Source: Pseudoalteromonas piscicida
Lineage (GTDB): Bacteria; Pseudomonadota; Gammaproteobacteria; Enterobacterales; Alteromonadaceae
DNA: 64,000 nt
Assembly: GCF_002744175.1 (NCBI RefSeq)
Contig: NZ_NKHF01000098.1
Location: 1-64,000 of the forward strand
Reading direction: 5' to 3'
This document shows positions 35,974-45,961 of this stretch, piece after piece (the first letter of the stretch is position 1; every line of letters starts with the position of its first letter). Made by a program: the position numbers and the translations under genes. The notes below the pieces were generated by a model, which was given only the letters and a program-made list of their open reading frames with translations, did no database searches and was not told the DNA's origin.

Positions 35974-36843
35974 ATGTGGATCTTGTTTACCCTGTTGGCA
36001 GCGTTTGCTCAGGCGTGGCGTAACGCCTGGCAAAGTAAACTAAGTAACGATGCCACTACCGCTAGTGTCACACTCGCACGGTTTATTTTAGCCAGCCCAC
36101 TGGCAGGCTTGTATCTATGGTGTCTATATCAGTTTCAGCCCGCCGCTGAGATTACCCCAAATGGCGCGTTTTTGAGCTATGTCCTTGGCGCCAGTGTGAT
36201 GCAGATTATCGCAACTGGGCTGATGGTCGTATTATTTAAACAAAACAACTATGCAATTGGAGCCGGCCTTGCCAAAAGTGAGGCATTAGTCGCGGCCATA
36301 TTAGGCGTGCTATTTTTTGGCTCGAGCTTAACGTTTCTTGGCTGGTTCGGGGTGTTTATCGGCGCCGTTGCTGTATTGCTATTAAGTGGATTTAGCTTGC
36401 GCGCTTGCAATGGTAAAACCGCCCTTTTAGGGCTTGCTTGCGGCACCAGCTTTGCACTGACCTCACTATGGGTGCGTGAAGCAAGTATCGCGTCAGGCTT
36501 ACCTTTCCCTCATAGTGCAGCCTGGGTATTATTACTCGTACTCCTTTCTCAAACCCTTATATTAAGCCTTTATTTAACAGCACGAGAACCACAGTCTTGG
36601 AAAATATTATGGCAGCGCCGCAAGCTCACATTAGCAATTAGCATCAGCAGCTGTGTTGGTTCGATTGGGTGGTTTAGTGCAATGAGCTTAGAACATGTTG
36701 CCTATGTAAAAACGCTAGGGCAAATAGAGGTATTTTTTACCTTACTTATCTCATTTTTTTGGCTCAAAGCACCGGTCAAGAAGCGCGACTCAATGGGACT
36801 CTTACTCATCGCAGTCGCGGCTATTTTGGTTATGCTAACTTAA
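35974..36843 (+). CDS. EamA/DMT-family membrane transporter
   Basis: This 289-residue protein has about ten hydrophobic segments in two repeated halves, as in EamA-type drug/metabolite exporters. The family typically exports amino acids or small metabolites. The substrate is unknown. About 200 bases upstream hold no gene. The 3' end overlaps that of the convergent SMR gene by 14 bases. Confidence 0.82.
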   Translation: MWILFTLLAAFAQAWRNAWQSKLSNDATTASVTLARFILASPLAGLYLWCLYQFQPAAEITPNGAFLSYVLGASVMQIIATGLMVVLFKQNNYAIGAGLAKSEALVAAILGVLFFGSSLTFLGWFGVFIGAVAVLLLSGFSLRACNGKTALLGLACGTSFALTSLWVREASIASGLPFPHSAAWVLLLVLLSQTLILSLYLTAREPQSWKILWQRRKLTLAISISSCVGSIGWFSAMSLEHVAYVKTLGQIEVFFTLLISFFWLKAPVKKRDSMGLLLIAVAAILVMLT

Positions 36844-37144
36844 GTACAATAACGCCACTGATGATCAATAGTACACCCAAGTAGCGCATAAAACTGCTTG
36901 GATCACCATAGAAGAAAATACCAACTAAAAATGTCCCCGCAGCCCCAATGCCAGTCCAAACGGCATAAGATGTCCCCAACGGGATCTGCTTTTGCGCCAA
37001 CCAGAGCATCCATCCACTCAGTGCCATAAAGCCCACTGCGATTAGGATACCTAACCATCTTGTATCAGCTTGCTGTGCCATTTTCAGACCAACAGGCCAG
37101 CCTATCTCAAAAAGACCAGCCATAATTAAGTAAATCCATGCCAT
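36830..37144 (-). CDS. sugE: SugE/Gdx-type small multidrug resistance transporter
   Basis: A 104-residue, four-helix SMR protein. The conserved glutamate is at residue 13 in GLFEIGW, and the segment YAVWTGIGAAGT is typical of the SugE/Gdx branch rather than EmrE. Proven Gdx members export guanidinium with proton antiport as dual-topology dimers. The gene begins two bases after the stop of the GNAT-nitrilase gene, so the two should be one operon. No guanidine riboswitch could fit between them. Confidence 0.88.
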   Translation of the reverse strand: MAWIYLIMAGLFEIGWPVGLKMAQQADTRWLGILIAVGFMALSGWMLWLAQKQIPLGTSYAVWTGIGAAGTFLVGIFFYGDPSSFMRYLGVLLIISGVIVLKLA

Positions 37145-37146
37145 TG

Positions 37147-38673
37147 TTACTTTTCTTTCAACTCCACAGAATACAGATCTTTTCTTCGGTCGCGTAAGTT
37201 ACGCACTGTGCCTTCACTGTGCAATATTTTGAGCTTATCTAAGTCTAAATCACTGAACAGTAGCATTTCTGTATTGGGTGTTGCTTCGTTGAGCGCCGCA
37301 TCATGAGGAAACGCAAAGTCAGATGGCGTGAGTACTGCCGATTGCGCATATTGCACATCTAAGCTTTCTACTTGTGGTAAGTTACCAACGCTTCCGGCTA
37401 TCACCACATAACACTCGTTTTCCACGGCTCGGGCCTGTGCACAGTGACGCACACGTAAGTAGCTGTTTTTGGTGTCAGTCCAAAACGGTACGAAGAGAAT
37501 ATCTAGCCCCTTTTCTGCCATGATCCGCGATAGCTCTGGAAATTCCACGTCGTAGCACACTTGAATACCGACTCGACCCGCATCGGTGTCAAATACTTCG
37601 ATTTTATCACCACCTTTAATCACCCAGTCATAGTCTTCGTGAGGGGTTATATGGATCTTACGCTGCTCGTCAACTTTGCCCGAACGATGGCAGAGATAGC
37701 TCACGTTATAGAGCTTGTCACCTTCAAGTAATGGCATCGAACCGGTAATAATATTGGCGTTATATTCGATTGCCATTTGTGACATTGCTTCGCGGAATTG
37801 CTCGGTATACGTTGCTAATGCACGAATTGCTTCGGTTTGGTTTTTGTAGTTATCGAGTCCCATCAAGGGCGCATTGAAAAACTCAGGAAAAAGGATAAAG
37901 TCACTTTGATAGTCTGATACCGTATCAACAAAGTATTCGACCTGCTTCATTAATTCTTCAACGGATCCAACGCGACGCATTTGCCATTGCACCGCCCCTA
38001 CTCGCACTATCGTTTTCTTACTTTCGATCACCGTATCTGTAGGTTCGAATAGAATGTTATTCCATTCCAACAATGTCGCATATCCTTCAGAATCTTGGTC
38101 TTCAGGTAAGTACTGCTTTAACAGACGCTTTACTTGGAAGTCATTGGCTAACTGGAAGCTCAAAATAGGGTCATGTAACTCTTTATGGTCAACCTTGTTG
38201 ATATATTCCATTGGCGACATGCTGCCGTGATACTGTTTGTATAGTGGAATTCTACCGCCCGCGAGGATTGCCCGTAAGTTATACTGACGACATAGCTCTT
38301 TTCGTGCGTCGTATAAGCGTCGACCTAACCGTAAACCACGGTGGCTTTTCGCGATGACCACATCAAGGCCATACAACGCATCGGCATTACTATCACTAAA
38401 GATACGGTTATGGGCATCAACAATATCTTCATAGGTATGTGGATTGGAAAATGTCTGGTAGTCAACTTGCACACTCAGCGCAATACCGACGATACGATCG
38501 CCATCTTTTACTCCAATTTGCCCTTCAGGAAACTGATCAATCAGTCTAAATATCGTATGACTTGGCCATGCCCCCCCGAGGTCTGGATAGGCTTCATCCA
38601 TTAATAATTTCACTTGGTCGTAGTCGGACTTTTCTAGGTTACATAGCGTGATCCGCGCTTTTTCTATAGACAT
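37147..38673 (-). CDS. Bifunctional GNAT acetyltransferase and carbon-nitrogen hydrolase
   Basis: This 508-residue protein is a fusion. Residues about 8-200 form a GNAT domain (acetyl-CoA loop around SHRGLRLGRRLYD). Residues about 223-480 form a nitrilase-superfamily amidohydrolase with the triad Glu (FILFPEFF), Lys (EQRKIHIT) and Cys (GIQVCYDVEFPE). The hydrolase acts on amide or nitrile-like C-N bonds; the GNAT domain may acetylate or bind a related amine. It is the first gene of an operon with sugE. The substrate is unknown; a guanidine or amine compound is only a context-based guess. Confidence 0.85.
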   Translation of the reverse strand: MSIEKARITLCNLEKSDYDQVKLLMDEAYPDLGGAWPSHTIFRLIDQFPEGQIGVKDGDRIVGIALSVQVDYQTFSNPHTYEDIVDAHNRIFSDSNADALYGLDVVIAKSHRGLRLGRRLYDARKELCRQYNLRAILAGGRIPLYKQYHGSMSPMEYINKVDHKELHDPILSFQLANDFQVKRLLKQYLPEDQDSEGYATLLEWNNILFEPTDTVIESKKTIVRVGAVQWQMRRVGSVEELMKQVEYFVDTVSDYQSDFILFPEFFNAPLMGLDNYKNQTEAIRALATYTEQFREAMSQMAIEYNANIITGSMPLLEGDKLYNVSYLCHRSGKVDEQRKIHITPHEDYDWVIKGGDKIEVFDTDAGRVGIQVCYDVEFPELSRIMAEKGLDILFVPFWTDTKNSYLRVRHCAQARAVENECYVVIAGSVGNLPQVESLDVQYAQSAVLTPSDFAFPHDAALNEATPNTEMLLFSDLDLDKLKILHSEGTVRNLRDRRKDLYSVELKEK

Positions 38674-38876
38674 GTCAACTCCAAAGCTTATGTTATCAAC
38701 TTATCACTCTAACACAGTTCACCTTGCTGAATACTGAGCGAATAACTTGAGTTTAGCGGAGGTAGACTTTAAAAACACGCGTTAACCTATTCCTTATCCA
38801 AACCTCGGTAAATAGGCAGCAAATCAAAATTGAGCTTCTATACTTGTTTTATTGTGAATATCTCAAGAGCTTACAT

Positions 38877-39956
38877 TTGACTAAATATCACCCCTACAGC
38901 AAGCCAGACCAAGTAGAAGCAATGAAGTTCGCATTATTACGGCGAGTAGCTGTCTATTGTATGTGGCTACATGTTGGCTTAATTGGGGTTTTTTGGCACT
39001 TAGAAGTGACCGCATTGGCAATAGTCAACATTGGTAGCGTAGCCATGTGGTACGTTGGCATTAAGTTTATAGATACTGACAAACCGTCTGTTGCCCTGCG
39101 TGTGTTTTGCCTTGAGGTTGCAATCCACGCTACACTGGTCTGTGCATATTTAGGCATGGCTTTAGGGTTCCAATACTATTTATGGACCGTGTCTTGTTTA
39201 ATGCTGTTAGACTATCAACTCAAGTTGCGCAACGCCGTGATTTATTCCGTTTTGCTTATCACCTTATTTGCAACCCTAAAGCTACTTTTTGGTGATATAC
39301 CATACCAATACGGTTATCCAGATTTAGTACCGTTTGTGCACTTTGCTAATGTGCTTATCTGTGGCATACCGATGATCTACACCATTAGTCACATTCGCAA
39401 AATGACCGTTCAACAGCGAGACAAACTCGCAGAGCTTGCCGCACATGATCCATTAACACAGATGTTTAATCGCCATTATGCTCGGGAGCTTATTAGTCAC
39501 GCAAAAGAAAGCTGCGTCTCAACGCATTCACCTTTGTGTTTGGTCATGGCTGATATCGATCACTTTAAACAGATCAATGACACCTATGGACACGACAAAG
39601 GAGATAAAATTTTAAAAAACGTCGCAGATACCATTAAATCACATATTCGTCCTGCAGATATTGCTGTGCGCTGGGGAGGCGAAGAATTTTTGATAGTACT
39701 CGCACCATGTTCAACTAAAGAAGCAATACACCGGATAGAGCAACTTCGTCTTACCATTGAAAATATACACTTTCAAAACAGTCAACTCACCGTAACAATG
39801 AGTTTTGGTATTGCCAGTTGGGATCATCAAGACAGTTTTGAAACCACCATTTCACATGCTGACGCAGCCCTTTACGACAGCAAACATAATGGGCGCAACC
39901 GCATTTCAGTCGCGCCAACAATTTCTAGGCTTAAGGAGAGTTCATCAGCCCCCTAA
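38877..39956 (+). CDS. Membrane-bound diguanylate cyclase
   Basis: About 359 residues. The N-terminal half has five or six hydrophobic segments (roughly residues 15-185) without a recognisable named sensor domain. The C-terminal half is a GGDEF domain with an intact active site RWGGEEF near residue 264 and DHFKQINDTYGHDKGD. It should make c-di-GMP; no EAL domain is present. The start is uncertain: TTG 38877 has AAGAG at 7 bases, and ATG 38922 is the alternative. Confidence 0.88.
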   Translation: MTKYHPYSKPDQVEAMKFALLRRVAVYCMWLHVGLIGVFWHLEVTALAIVNIGSVAMWYVGIKFIDTDKPSVALRVFCLEVAIHATLVCAYLGMALGFQYYLWTVSCLMLLDYQLKLRNAVIYSVLLITLFATLKLLFGDIPYQYGYPDLVPFVHFANVLICGIPMIYTISHIRKMTVQQRDKLAELAAHDPLTQMFNRHYARELISHAKESCVSTHSPLCLVMADIDHFKQINDTYGHDKGDKILKNVADTIKSHIRPADIAVRWGGEEFLIVLAPCSTKEAIHRIEQLRLTIENIHFQNSQLTVTMSFGIASWDHQDSFETTISHADAALYDSKHNGRNRISVAPTISRLKESSSAP

Positions 39957-40022
39957 CGTCTTTAACCTGCATGAGCTAGGTATGACTCCACCGTGCAATA
40001 GCTCGGTTTCCCCTTTGCTCGG

Positions 40023-42311
40023 TTACTCTGGTTTAATCTCAATGGTATGCGTCAGCGCTTGTGGCAACAGTGGGGTGTTTTTGCCTTCAGCATAAGCCTT
40101 AAATCCTGAGCGATAGAACGGTGATAGTGGATGTCCACTCTGGCCACCAGCCATCGTAAGGATCGCATCTTGTAAATGTCCTGGCTGTGCAATAAATCGC
40201 TGAGAAGCCCCGAATGCTTTGCCCTGCACCGCAGGCATAAAAGAGTCACCAAACCCTTGTACCGTTGGCATGTCTAATAATCCACTCAGCATAGGGATTT
40301 GCTTTGAAAACGGGTGCTGAACTTTCAATGCATTTACCTCCCCCCAGCGCCATGCCGCCATGTTAGTACCAAAACGCTCACTGAGCTGTTGCTTAGCCAA
40401 TTGGTAGGCTGAGAGCTGAAGGTCTGACCATGATTGGTGCGAGCCAAGCCAACTATCAGGTTGTGCCTCAAGCAACTGCCAAAGTCCAGGCTCTAGGTAA
40501 CGCTTAAGTGGCTGCAGTGATAACTTATTTTGTTGCAGCGCGGCTTCTATCGGAGCATAGAGAGTATCGATAACGGCATTACGATATGCTTTTACTAAGG
40601 TATACCCTACAGAGTCTTCACAGGCGCAAGCTTGCCAGTCACTCAGTAGTGCTAAGTCCTGTTCATAGTTTGACGTATTCTGGCCGCGCAATAAGGCTAC
40701 CAAAGCGTTATGCCATGGTGTTAAGAATCTAGCTTGGTTGTCTAGTTGTAGTTGATAAAAATCAGCCTCGGTAAAATGCTCCTTAGCCAACAACCCATCA
40801 CGGATCTGGACTGCTCGAGCACCAAGTGCATAGCCACCATCACCAAAACGTTGGTTATCAGTGACCGATACAACGCGGGAGTTTGCAGTCCACAGTTTAC
40901 CATTGGCTGGGTTTTGAACTTGCGGTCGCTCCACTTCATTTTCTTGCCATGTTGGTTCATATTCATTCGCACTGACAGCCGTATCATACGCATGCTGACG
41001 AGCAGGTATCGCTCCCATTGGCGTCCATGCTGCCCCGCCATGACTATCTACAACCATCAGGTTTTGAACGGGGATCCCAACTTGACTGGCATGCGCCGTT
41101 GCTTCGTCTACGCGTGTTAATAGCTCTAGTTGAACCAGTTCAAGGTTTACCGCATAAGATTGATGCGCCACCCAGCTGAGTGCAAACTTGCGTTCGCCAA
41201 TTTGCTTCACAGGACCAAATGGACTCATTTCTAATTGATAGGTATGTACCTTACCGTCAGGTAAGTTAATTGTTTCGGCAATAAACTGCGTTTCAGTGTC
41301 AGCCGTGAGTTCCACCCAATCCGCAGTATCAAGGTAGCCATTGGTAAAGCCCCACGCTATCTTGTTATTGCTCCCAACCACAATTGCAGGCGCTCCCGGT
41401 AACGTTACCCCAGTTACCTGAATATCTTCACCCTGATGTTGATAGTTAAGCTGTGCGCGATACCAAATTGATGGCACATTCAATCCAAGGTGCATATCAT
41501 CAGAAAGCATTGCGGCACCTGTTTCAGTCAATGCGCCAGTTACCGCCCAATTATTACTACCATAAAGTGGCGAGTCAGCAATCGGCTTAGGTTGAACCGC
41601 CGCAGCAACGGATTGTGGTAATGATGGAATAGTCACTGGCTCAGTTGGAATCACACTGTTATCTAAGGCGGCTTGGTACTGGCTTGGCTGTAATAAAAAA
41701 TCCAGCATCTCTTGACCATATCTCTGTTCTAGCGCGATCAGCGCTTCGTCTCGCTCATAGGTGGCCGCTTGTAGGTCTAGATACATACTAAAAATGGTTA
41801 GTAGACTATCTTCAGGCTGCCAAGCCTGCGCTGTTGCACCGAGTAGTAGATATTCAAAGCTTGTAAAGCCAGATTGCATGCGGCCATCATTTACACCTTG
41901 AGTATAACGTTCAAGCATTTTTCGGTGCGCACTGGGCATGGACATCACAATATGCTTTGCTCGCTTTCTAAATTGATGGAAGCGCATACGCTCATCTAGT
42001 TCAATTGCTGCAGCGCCAAATAGTTCGCTAAGTTCACCTGCAGCATTGCGGCGTAACAGGTCCATCTGGAAAAAACGGTCTTGACCATGAGCAAAACCGA
42101 GCCCGTATGCGGCATCGGCTCTTGAGCTCGCAGACACCACGGCCTGCCCCAATGAATCTCGTGCTACCGTAACTGGATGTTCTATACTTGCTGTGCTGCC
42201 TTTACCGTCTAACGCCGGTAGACTCAAAGCAAGCAGACCATAAATACTAGCAGTACCTAAAAGTACCAATAACAGCAATGAGACAGCAATTCGTTTAATC
42301 CAAGTAAGCAT
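40023..42311 (-). CDS. Penicillin acylase family amidohydrolase (Ntn hydrolase)
   Basis: About 762 residues from ATG 42311, chosen because AAGGA lies five bases upstream. A hydrophobic N-terminal segment (residues 6-29) is a signal or anchor. The predicted alpha chain is followed by the autocleavage site before the nucleophile Ser in LYGSNNWAVTG, which begins the beta chain. The family deacylates penicillins, acyl-homoserine lactones or lipopeptides. Quorum quenching is plausible in a marine bacterium but unproven. The C-terminus carries GQSGHPLSPFY, usual for the family. Confidence 0.88.
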   Translation of the reverse strand: MLTWIKRIAVSLLLLVLLGTASIYGLLALSLPALDGKGSTASIEHPVTVARDSLGQAVVSASSRADAAYGLGFAHGQDRFFQMDLLRRNAAGELSELFGAAAIELDERMRFHQFRKRAKHIVMSMPSAHRKMLERYTQGVNDGRMQSGFTSFEYLLLGATAQAWQPEDSLLTIFSMYLDLQAATYERDEALIALEQRYGQEMLDFLLQPSQYQAALDNSVIPTEPVTIPSLPQSVAAAVQPKPIADSPLYGSNNWAVTGALTETGAAMLSDDMHLGLNVPSIWYRAQLNYQHQGEDIQVTGVTLPGAPAIVVGSNNKIAWGFTNGYLDTADWVELTADTETQFIAETINLPDGKVHTYQLEMSPFGPVKQIGERKFALSWVAHQSYAVNLELVQLELLTRVDEATAHASQVGIPVQNLMVVDSHGGAAWTPMGAIPARQHAYDTAVSANEYEPTWQENEVERPQVQNPANGKLWTANSRVVSVTDNQRFGDGGYALGARAVQIRDGLLAKEHFTEADFYQLQLDNQARFLTPWHNALVALLRGQNTSNYEQDLALLSDWQACACEDSVGYTLVKAYRNAVIDTLYAPIEAALQQNKLSLQPLKRYLEPGLWQLLEAQPDSWLGSHQSWSDLQLSAYQLAKQQLSERFGTNMAAWRWGEVNALKVQHPFSKQIPMLSGLLDMPTVQGFGDSFMPAVQGKAFGASQRFIAQPGHLQDAILTMAGGQSGHPLSPFYRSGFKAYAEGKNTPLLPQALTHTIEIKPE

Positions 42312-42505
42312 AAGCATCCTTAACAATATGGGCAGCGCAAATTTATGCCTAGAAGATATAGCATGTCATCGCACAATAAACCAACTTTCTCGACTGTGTC
42401 ACAGTTATAAGACAATCAAGTTAAAGCATTTTTATTTGTTTAATTAGATTTCGCTTTGCGTGGACTGAACTATAGTTAAGTCATCGTCTTCAATACATAA
42501 GCACC

Positions 42506-45500
42506 ATGATATCTGAACTATCGACATCACCGCTTAAGTTTCGCTTTGTGAAATACAGCTTCTGGCTACTGCTAGTCGTGATCATTGCTGTGGCGTGGTA
42601 TGTCGATCAAGTGAATTATCGTCGCTTGGTTGCAATAGAAAAAAGCCGCTCGACCGAAGAGGTGAATGTCTATCGCACAAAAATTGAAGGAATATTAGCA
42701 AAAAATGTTCAACTCGTAAGAGGGCTTGGTATTGCTCTTGCCGACCAAAGCGCACTCTCCCAGCAGCGTTTTGAGCAACTCGCCAAACCCCTGTTCGACA
42801 GTAGTCAAATTCTCAGAAATGTCGGGGCAGCACCAAATATGCGGCTCGATTACATTTACCCACTAGCGGGTAATGAACAGGCCATTGGTTTGGATTATCA
42901 AAGCCACCCTACGCAAAAGTATGGCGCCTTGCTCGCCAAAGAGAGTCGCGAGATTGTAATGGCAGGCCCTTTAGAGTTATTACAAGGCGGCACAGGATTA
43001 ATCGCCAGAGTCCCCGTATTTAAGGAAAAAGCACAGTTTTGGGGCTTATTGTCCGTGGTCTTGGATATGGATAGCCTCTATCAACAGGCAAATTTACAAA
43101 CTTTAGAGAGCCAATACCTCATCGCCATACAAGGTATCGATGGTAAAGGCCGCGAAGGTGAGTACTTTTACGGTAATGAAAATATTCATGCATTAGCACC
43201 TATCGCCTTCAGCGTTAATGTCCCCTCAGGGCAATGGGAGTTATACGCCGTCCCCAGAATTGGGTGGCAGCCTGAGGCAACAGCCATTTGGCCATTTCGC
43301 CTTGCCATTATCGCGCTTATTGTTATTTTTATCGCTGCATTTATTTTTATTACTCGTTTGTTATCGCAGCTCCAACGTAATGCCTTGTCTCTAACGAATA
43401 TGGGGATTCTAGCAGAAGTCGGCGCATGGGAAATCGACGTAAATACACGCGACATTATTTGGTCAGACGTGACGCGGAGTATTTTCGATGTACCCGCACA
43501 ATTTCAACCTACCTGGATGAATACCACCGAGTTCTTTAAACCAGGGTTACACAGAAAGCGTTTGCAAGATTGTATTAACCTGCTGATTAAAACGGGGGCT
43601 GAATTTGAAGAAGAATTTATTATCCACACAGCCAACGCCAACGCCAACGCCAACGCCAACGCCAACGCAGAGGAATTGTGGGTTTTAGTAAAAGCAAAAT
43701 CAATTCGAAACGGTAAACGCACCACCCATATTTTTGGCTCAATTCAAAACATACACAAGCGCAAAATCATGGAAATGGAGCATGACAAGTTTGCCAAAAA
43801 TAACGAATTGCTGGCTTATCTAAGTTCACACGAGGCCGTTTTAAATAACCACCTCAATAAAGCGTTATCTCTGTGTGCTGAAACCTGCAAAAAAGGAGTA
43901 GATGCCAACAAAATTAGTATTTGGCAGTTTAATGACGACAAAAGCCTGCTTTTTCCTGTTTGCTTCTCAAATTCTACCGTAGATAATTTAGCCCATTTCC
44001 CGCCATGGCGAAAATTGATTGCTCAAGCGTTTTTCAGTGAAATCGAAAATGGTCAGTTAATCGCTGCTGAACAAGCAGAAACACACCCGGCCACACTCTC
44101 GCTAGCCACGACTTACCTTGAGCCATTCGAGATCAAAGCAATGCTCTGTTGCCCAATAAGTCACAAAAATAATTCCTTAGGCGTACTCTGTGCAGAATAT
44201 GAAATTGAAAACCCTGACTGGGGACAAAGCGATATTCGTTTGATGAAGTCAATTGCTGCCATGCTCGGTAGCTTATTTATTAACCGAGCCCACCAAAGGG
44301 CAAAAAACCAAGCCATCATTGATAAAGACTTAGCGGAGCAGTCTGCCAAAATGAAGGCCGAATTTTTAGCAAGTATGAGCCACGAGATCCGCACACCACT
44401 AAACGGGGTGATGGGAATGGTAGAACTTGTCATGCATTCACAACTGACACCAACACAGCATCATCAATTGTCTTTGGCACATAACTCAGCTAAGTCATTG
44501 CTCACGATAATTAATGACATTCTCGATTTTTCTAAAATAGAAGCCGGTAAACTCACGATTGAGTTTGTTGAGTTCGACTTAATTGAAATGCTCAGCAATA
44601 TGCTATCTGGGTTTACTCAATCAGCACAGGCTAACAATAACCGCCTGCATATTGACTTGTCGGGCATGAAAGTCCACACCGCGCAAACAGATCCTAATCG
44701 ACTCAAGCAGATCCTCAATAATCTACTGAGTAATGCCATTAAATTCACCCATGATGGTTCGGTTACTTTAAGCTGCCATACGGAACAAACCGGCGAGCAA
44801 ACTAAACTCTGGTGTAGCGTTGAAGATACCGGTATTGGTATTTCGAAAGAAAAGCTAAAGAAGGTATTTGACTCATTTACCCAAGCTGATTTATCGACCA
44901 CACGTCAATATGGTGGTACAGGTCTTGGTCTTACTATTGCAAAGCAACTTAGTCAGCTTTTAGGAGGAGATTTGCAAGCGTTTAGCAAAGAAGGCGTGGG
45001 CAGTACCTTTTCTTGCAATGTGCTATTGAGTGCCGCAACTCCCATTATTCCCCATGAAAAATCTGACGATGCAACCTTATATATTTTGACTGAAGTGATA
45101 GAAGACTACAGCAAATTATTGAAGCCTTGGCATATAGCCTGTCTTCACACCAATAGACTAGATATGCTAATGACGCAGCTGCGACAGCCATCTAATCACC
45201 TCGCCGTTATTTTGGATGCCGCACTACTCAATGCCGCCTCAGAGACCGAGCAAAATGCATTACAATCGTTGTTATTAGAACAGCAAATCGTTCACGTCAT
45301 TGCCATGGGAGAGCAAAGCGATGAGCCTGTGGCACAGTTCTCTTACTGTGATTGTGTGTATTACCCCATTACTCCTCACGCCGCATTGCGTGTATTTAAC
45401 GCTGAGTATAAAGACCCTTCTACGCCAAAACATAACGCATCTGGCATCGGCAGTGACGAAAATATTGATTTGAACTGTTCGATACTCTTGGTGGAAGATA

Positions 45501-45886
45501 ACAAAATAAACCAAACCGTTGCGGTAACTATGCTCGAGCGATTGGGCGCTACCGTGGTTTGTACCGAAAATGGAGAGTTAGCACTTACACATCTACAGTC
45601 CATCGCTGTGCCTTACGACTTGATTTTTATGGACTGTCAGATGCCGGTAATGGATGGATATCAAGCTGCACAACAAATTCGCCAAGGCGTGGCAGGCAAA
45701 GTCCACCAACACTGTACCATCGTTGCGTTAACAGCGAATGCGATGCAAGGTGATAGGGAAAAATGCATCAATGCTGGTATGGACGATTACCTCACCAAAC
45801 CGATTGATTTTGATGCGCTCAAAACCAAATTGCTCGAACTACTTCCCCCCAAAGAAACACAATTGCGATCACCTAGTGCACAATAA
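42506..45886 (+). CDS. CHASE-PAS-GAF hybrid sensor histidine kinase
   Basis: This 1126-residue protein has an N-terminal membrane helix, a periplasmic CHASE domain (about residues 45-245, AKESREIVMAGP), a second membrane helix (about 265-285), a PAS-like region (290-410) and a GAF domain (about 430-600). HisKA (His in SMSHEIRTP near 630), HATPase (GGTGLGLTIA) and a C-terminal receiver domain (LVEDNKINQ, Asp in FMDCQMPVMDG) follow. Residues 376-387 are six Ala-Asn pairs from a DNA hexamer repeat in the PAS region. No cognate regulator is encoded next to it. Confidence 0.9.
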   Translation: MISELSTSPLKFRFVKYSFWLLLVVIIAVAWYVDQVNYRRLVAIEKSRSTEEVNVYRTKIEGILAKNVQLVRGLGIALADQSALSQQRFEQLAKPLFDSSQILRNVGAAPNMRLDYIYPLAGNEQAIGLDYQSHPTQKYGALLAKESREIVMAGPLELLQGGTGLIARVPVFKEKAQFWGLLSVVLDMDSLYQQANLQTLESQYLIAIQGIDGKGREGEYFYGNENIHALAPIAFSVNVPSGQWELYAVPRIGWQPEATAIWPFRLAIIALIVIFIAAFIFITRLLSQLQRNALSLTNMGILAEVGAWEIDVNTRDIIWSDVTRSIFDVPAQFQPTWMNTTEFFKPGLHRKRLQDCINLLIKTGAEFEEEFIIHTANANANANANANAEELWVLVKAKSIRNGKRTTHIFGSIQNIHKRKIMEMEHDKFAKNNELLAYLSSHEAVLNNHLNKALSLCAETCKKGVDANKISIWQFNDDKSLLFPVCFSNSTVDNLAHFPPWRKLIAQAFFSEIENGQLIAAEQAETHPATLSLATTYLEPFEIKAMLCCPISHKNNSLGVLCAEYEIENPDWGQSDIRLMKSIAAMLGSLFINRAHQRAKNQAIIDKDLAEQSAKMKAEFLASMSHEIRTPLNGVMGMVELVMHSQLTPTQHHQLSLAHNSAKSLLTIINDILDFSKIEAGKLTIEFVEFDLIEMLSNMLSGFTQSAQANNNRLHIDLSGMKVHTAQTDPNRLKQILNNLLSNAIKFTHDGSVTLSCHTEQTGEQTKLWCSVEDTGIGISKEKLKKVFDSFTQADLSTTRQYGGTGLGLTIAKQLSQLLGGDLQAFSKEGVGSTFSCNVLLSAATPIIPHEKSDDATLYILTEVIEDYSKLLKPWHIACLHTNRLDMLMTQLRQPSNHLAVILDAALLNAASETEQNALQSLLLEQQIVHVIAMGEQSDEPVAQFSYCDCVYYPITPHAALRVFNAEYKDPSTPKHNASGIGSDENIDLNCSILLVEDNKINQTVAVTMLERLGATVVCTENGELALTHLQSIAVPYDLIFMDCQMPVMDGYQAAQQIRQGVAGKVHQHCTIVALTANAMQGDREKCINAGMDDYLTKPIDFDALKTKLLELLPPKETQLRSPSAQ
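43631..43666 (+). repeat. Hexanucleotide tandem repeat inside the CHASE kinase gene
   Basis: Six perfect GCCAAC units encoding alternating Ala-Asn, followed by GCA GAG. In-frame length changes would lengthen or shorten a linker before the GAF domain. Confidence 0.95.
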
Positions 45887-45961
45887 AGTGATCGAGCGCG
45901 CTTTGCTAGTCGATTTATTGGCGTTATATTAACTGTAAAATCACAATAAATAAGGAAAGCG

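Noticed and set aside
37145..37146. Guanidine riboswitch before sugE
   Set aside because: There is no room: the upstream gene ends two bases before the sugE start. A riboswitch could only be upstream of the GNAT-nitrilase gene, where none was recognised.
43504..43725. Minus-strand frame with an Ala-Leu repeat
   Set aside because: It is the antisense of the Ala-Asn repeat in the CHASE kinase, with no supporting signals.
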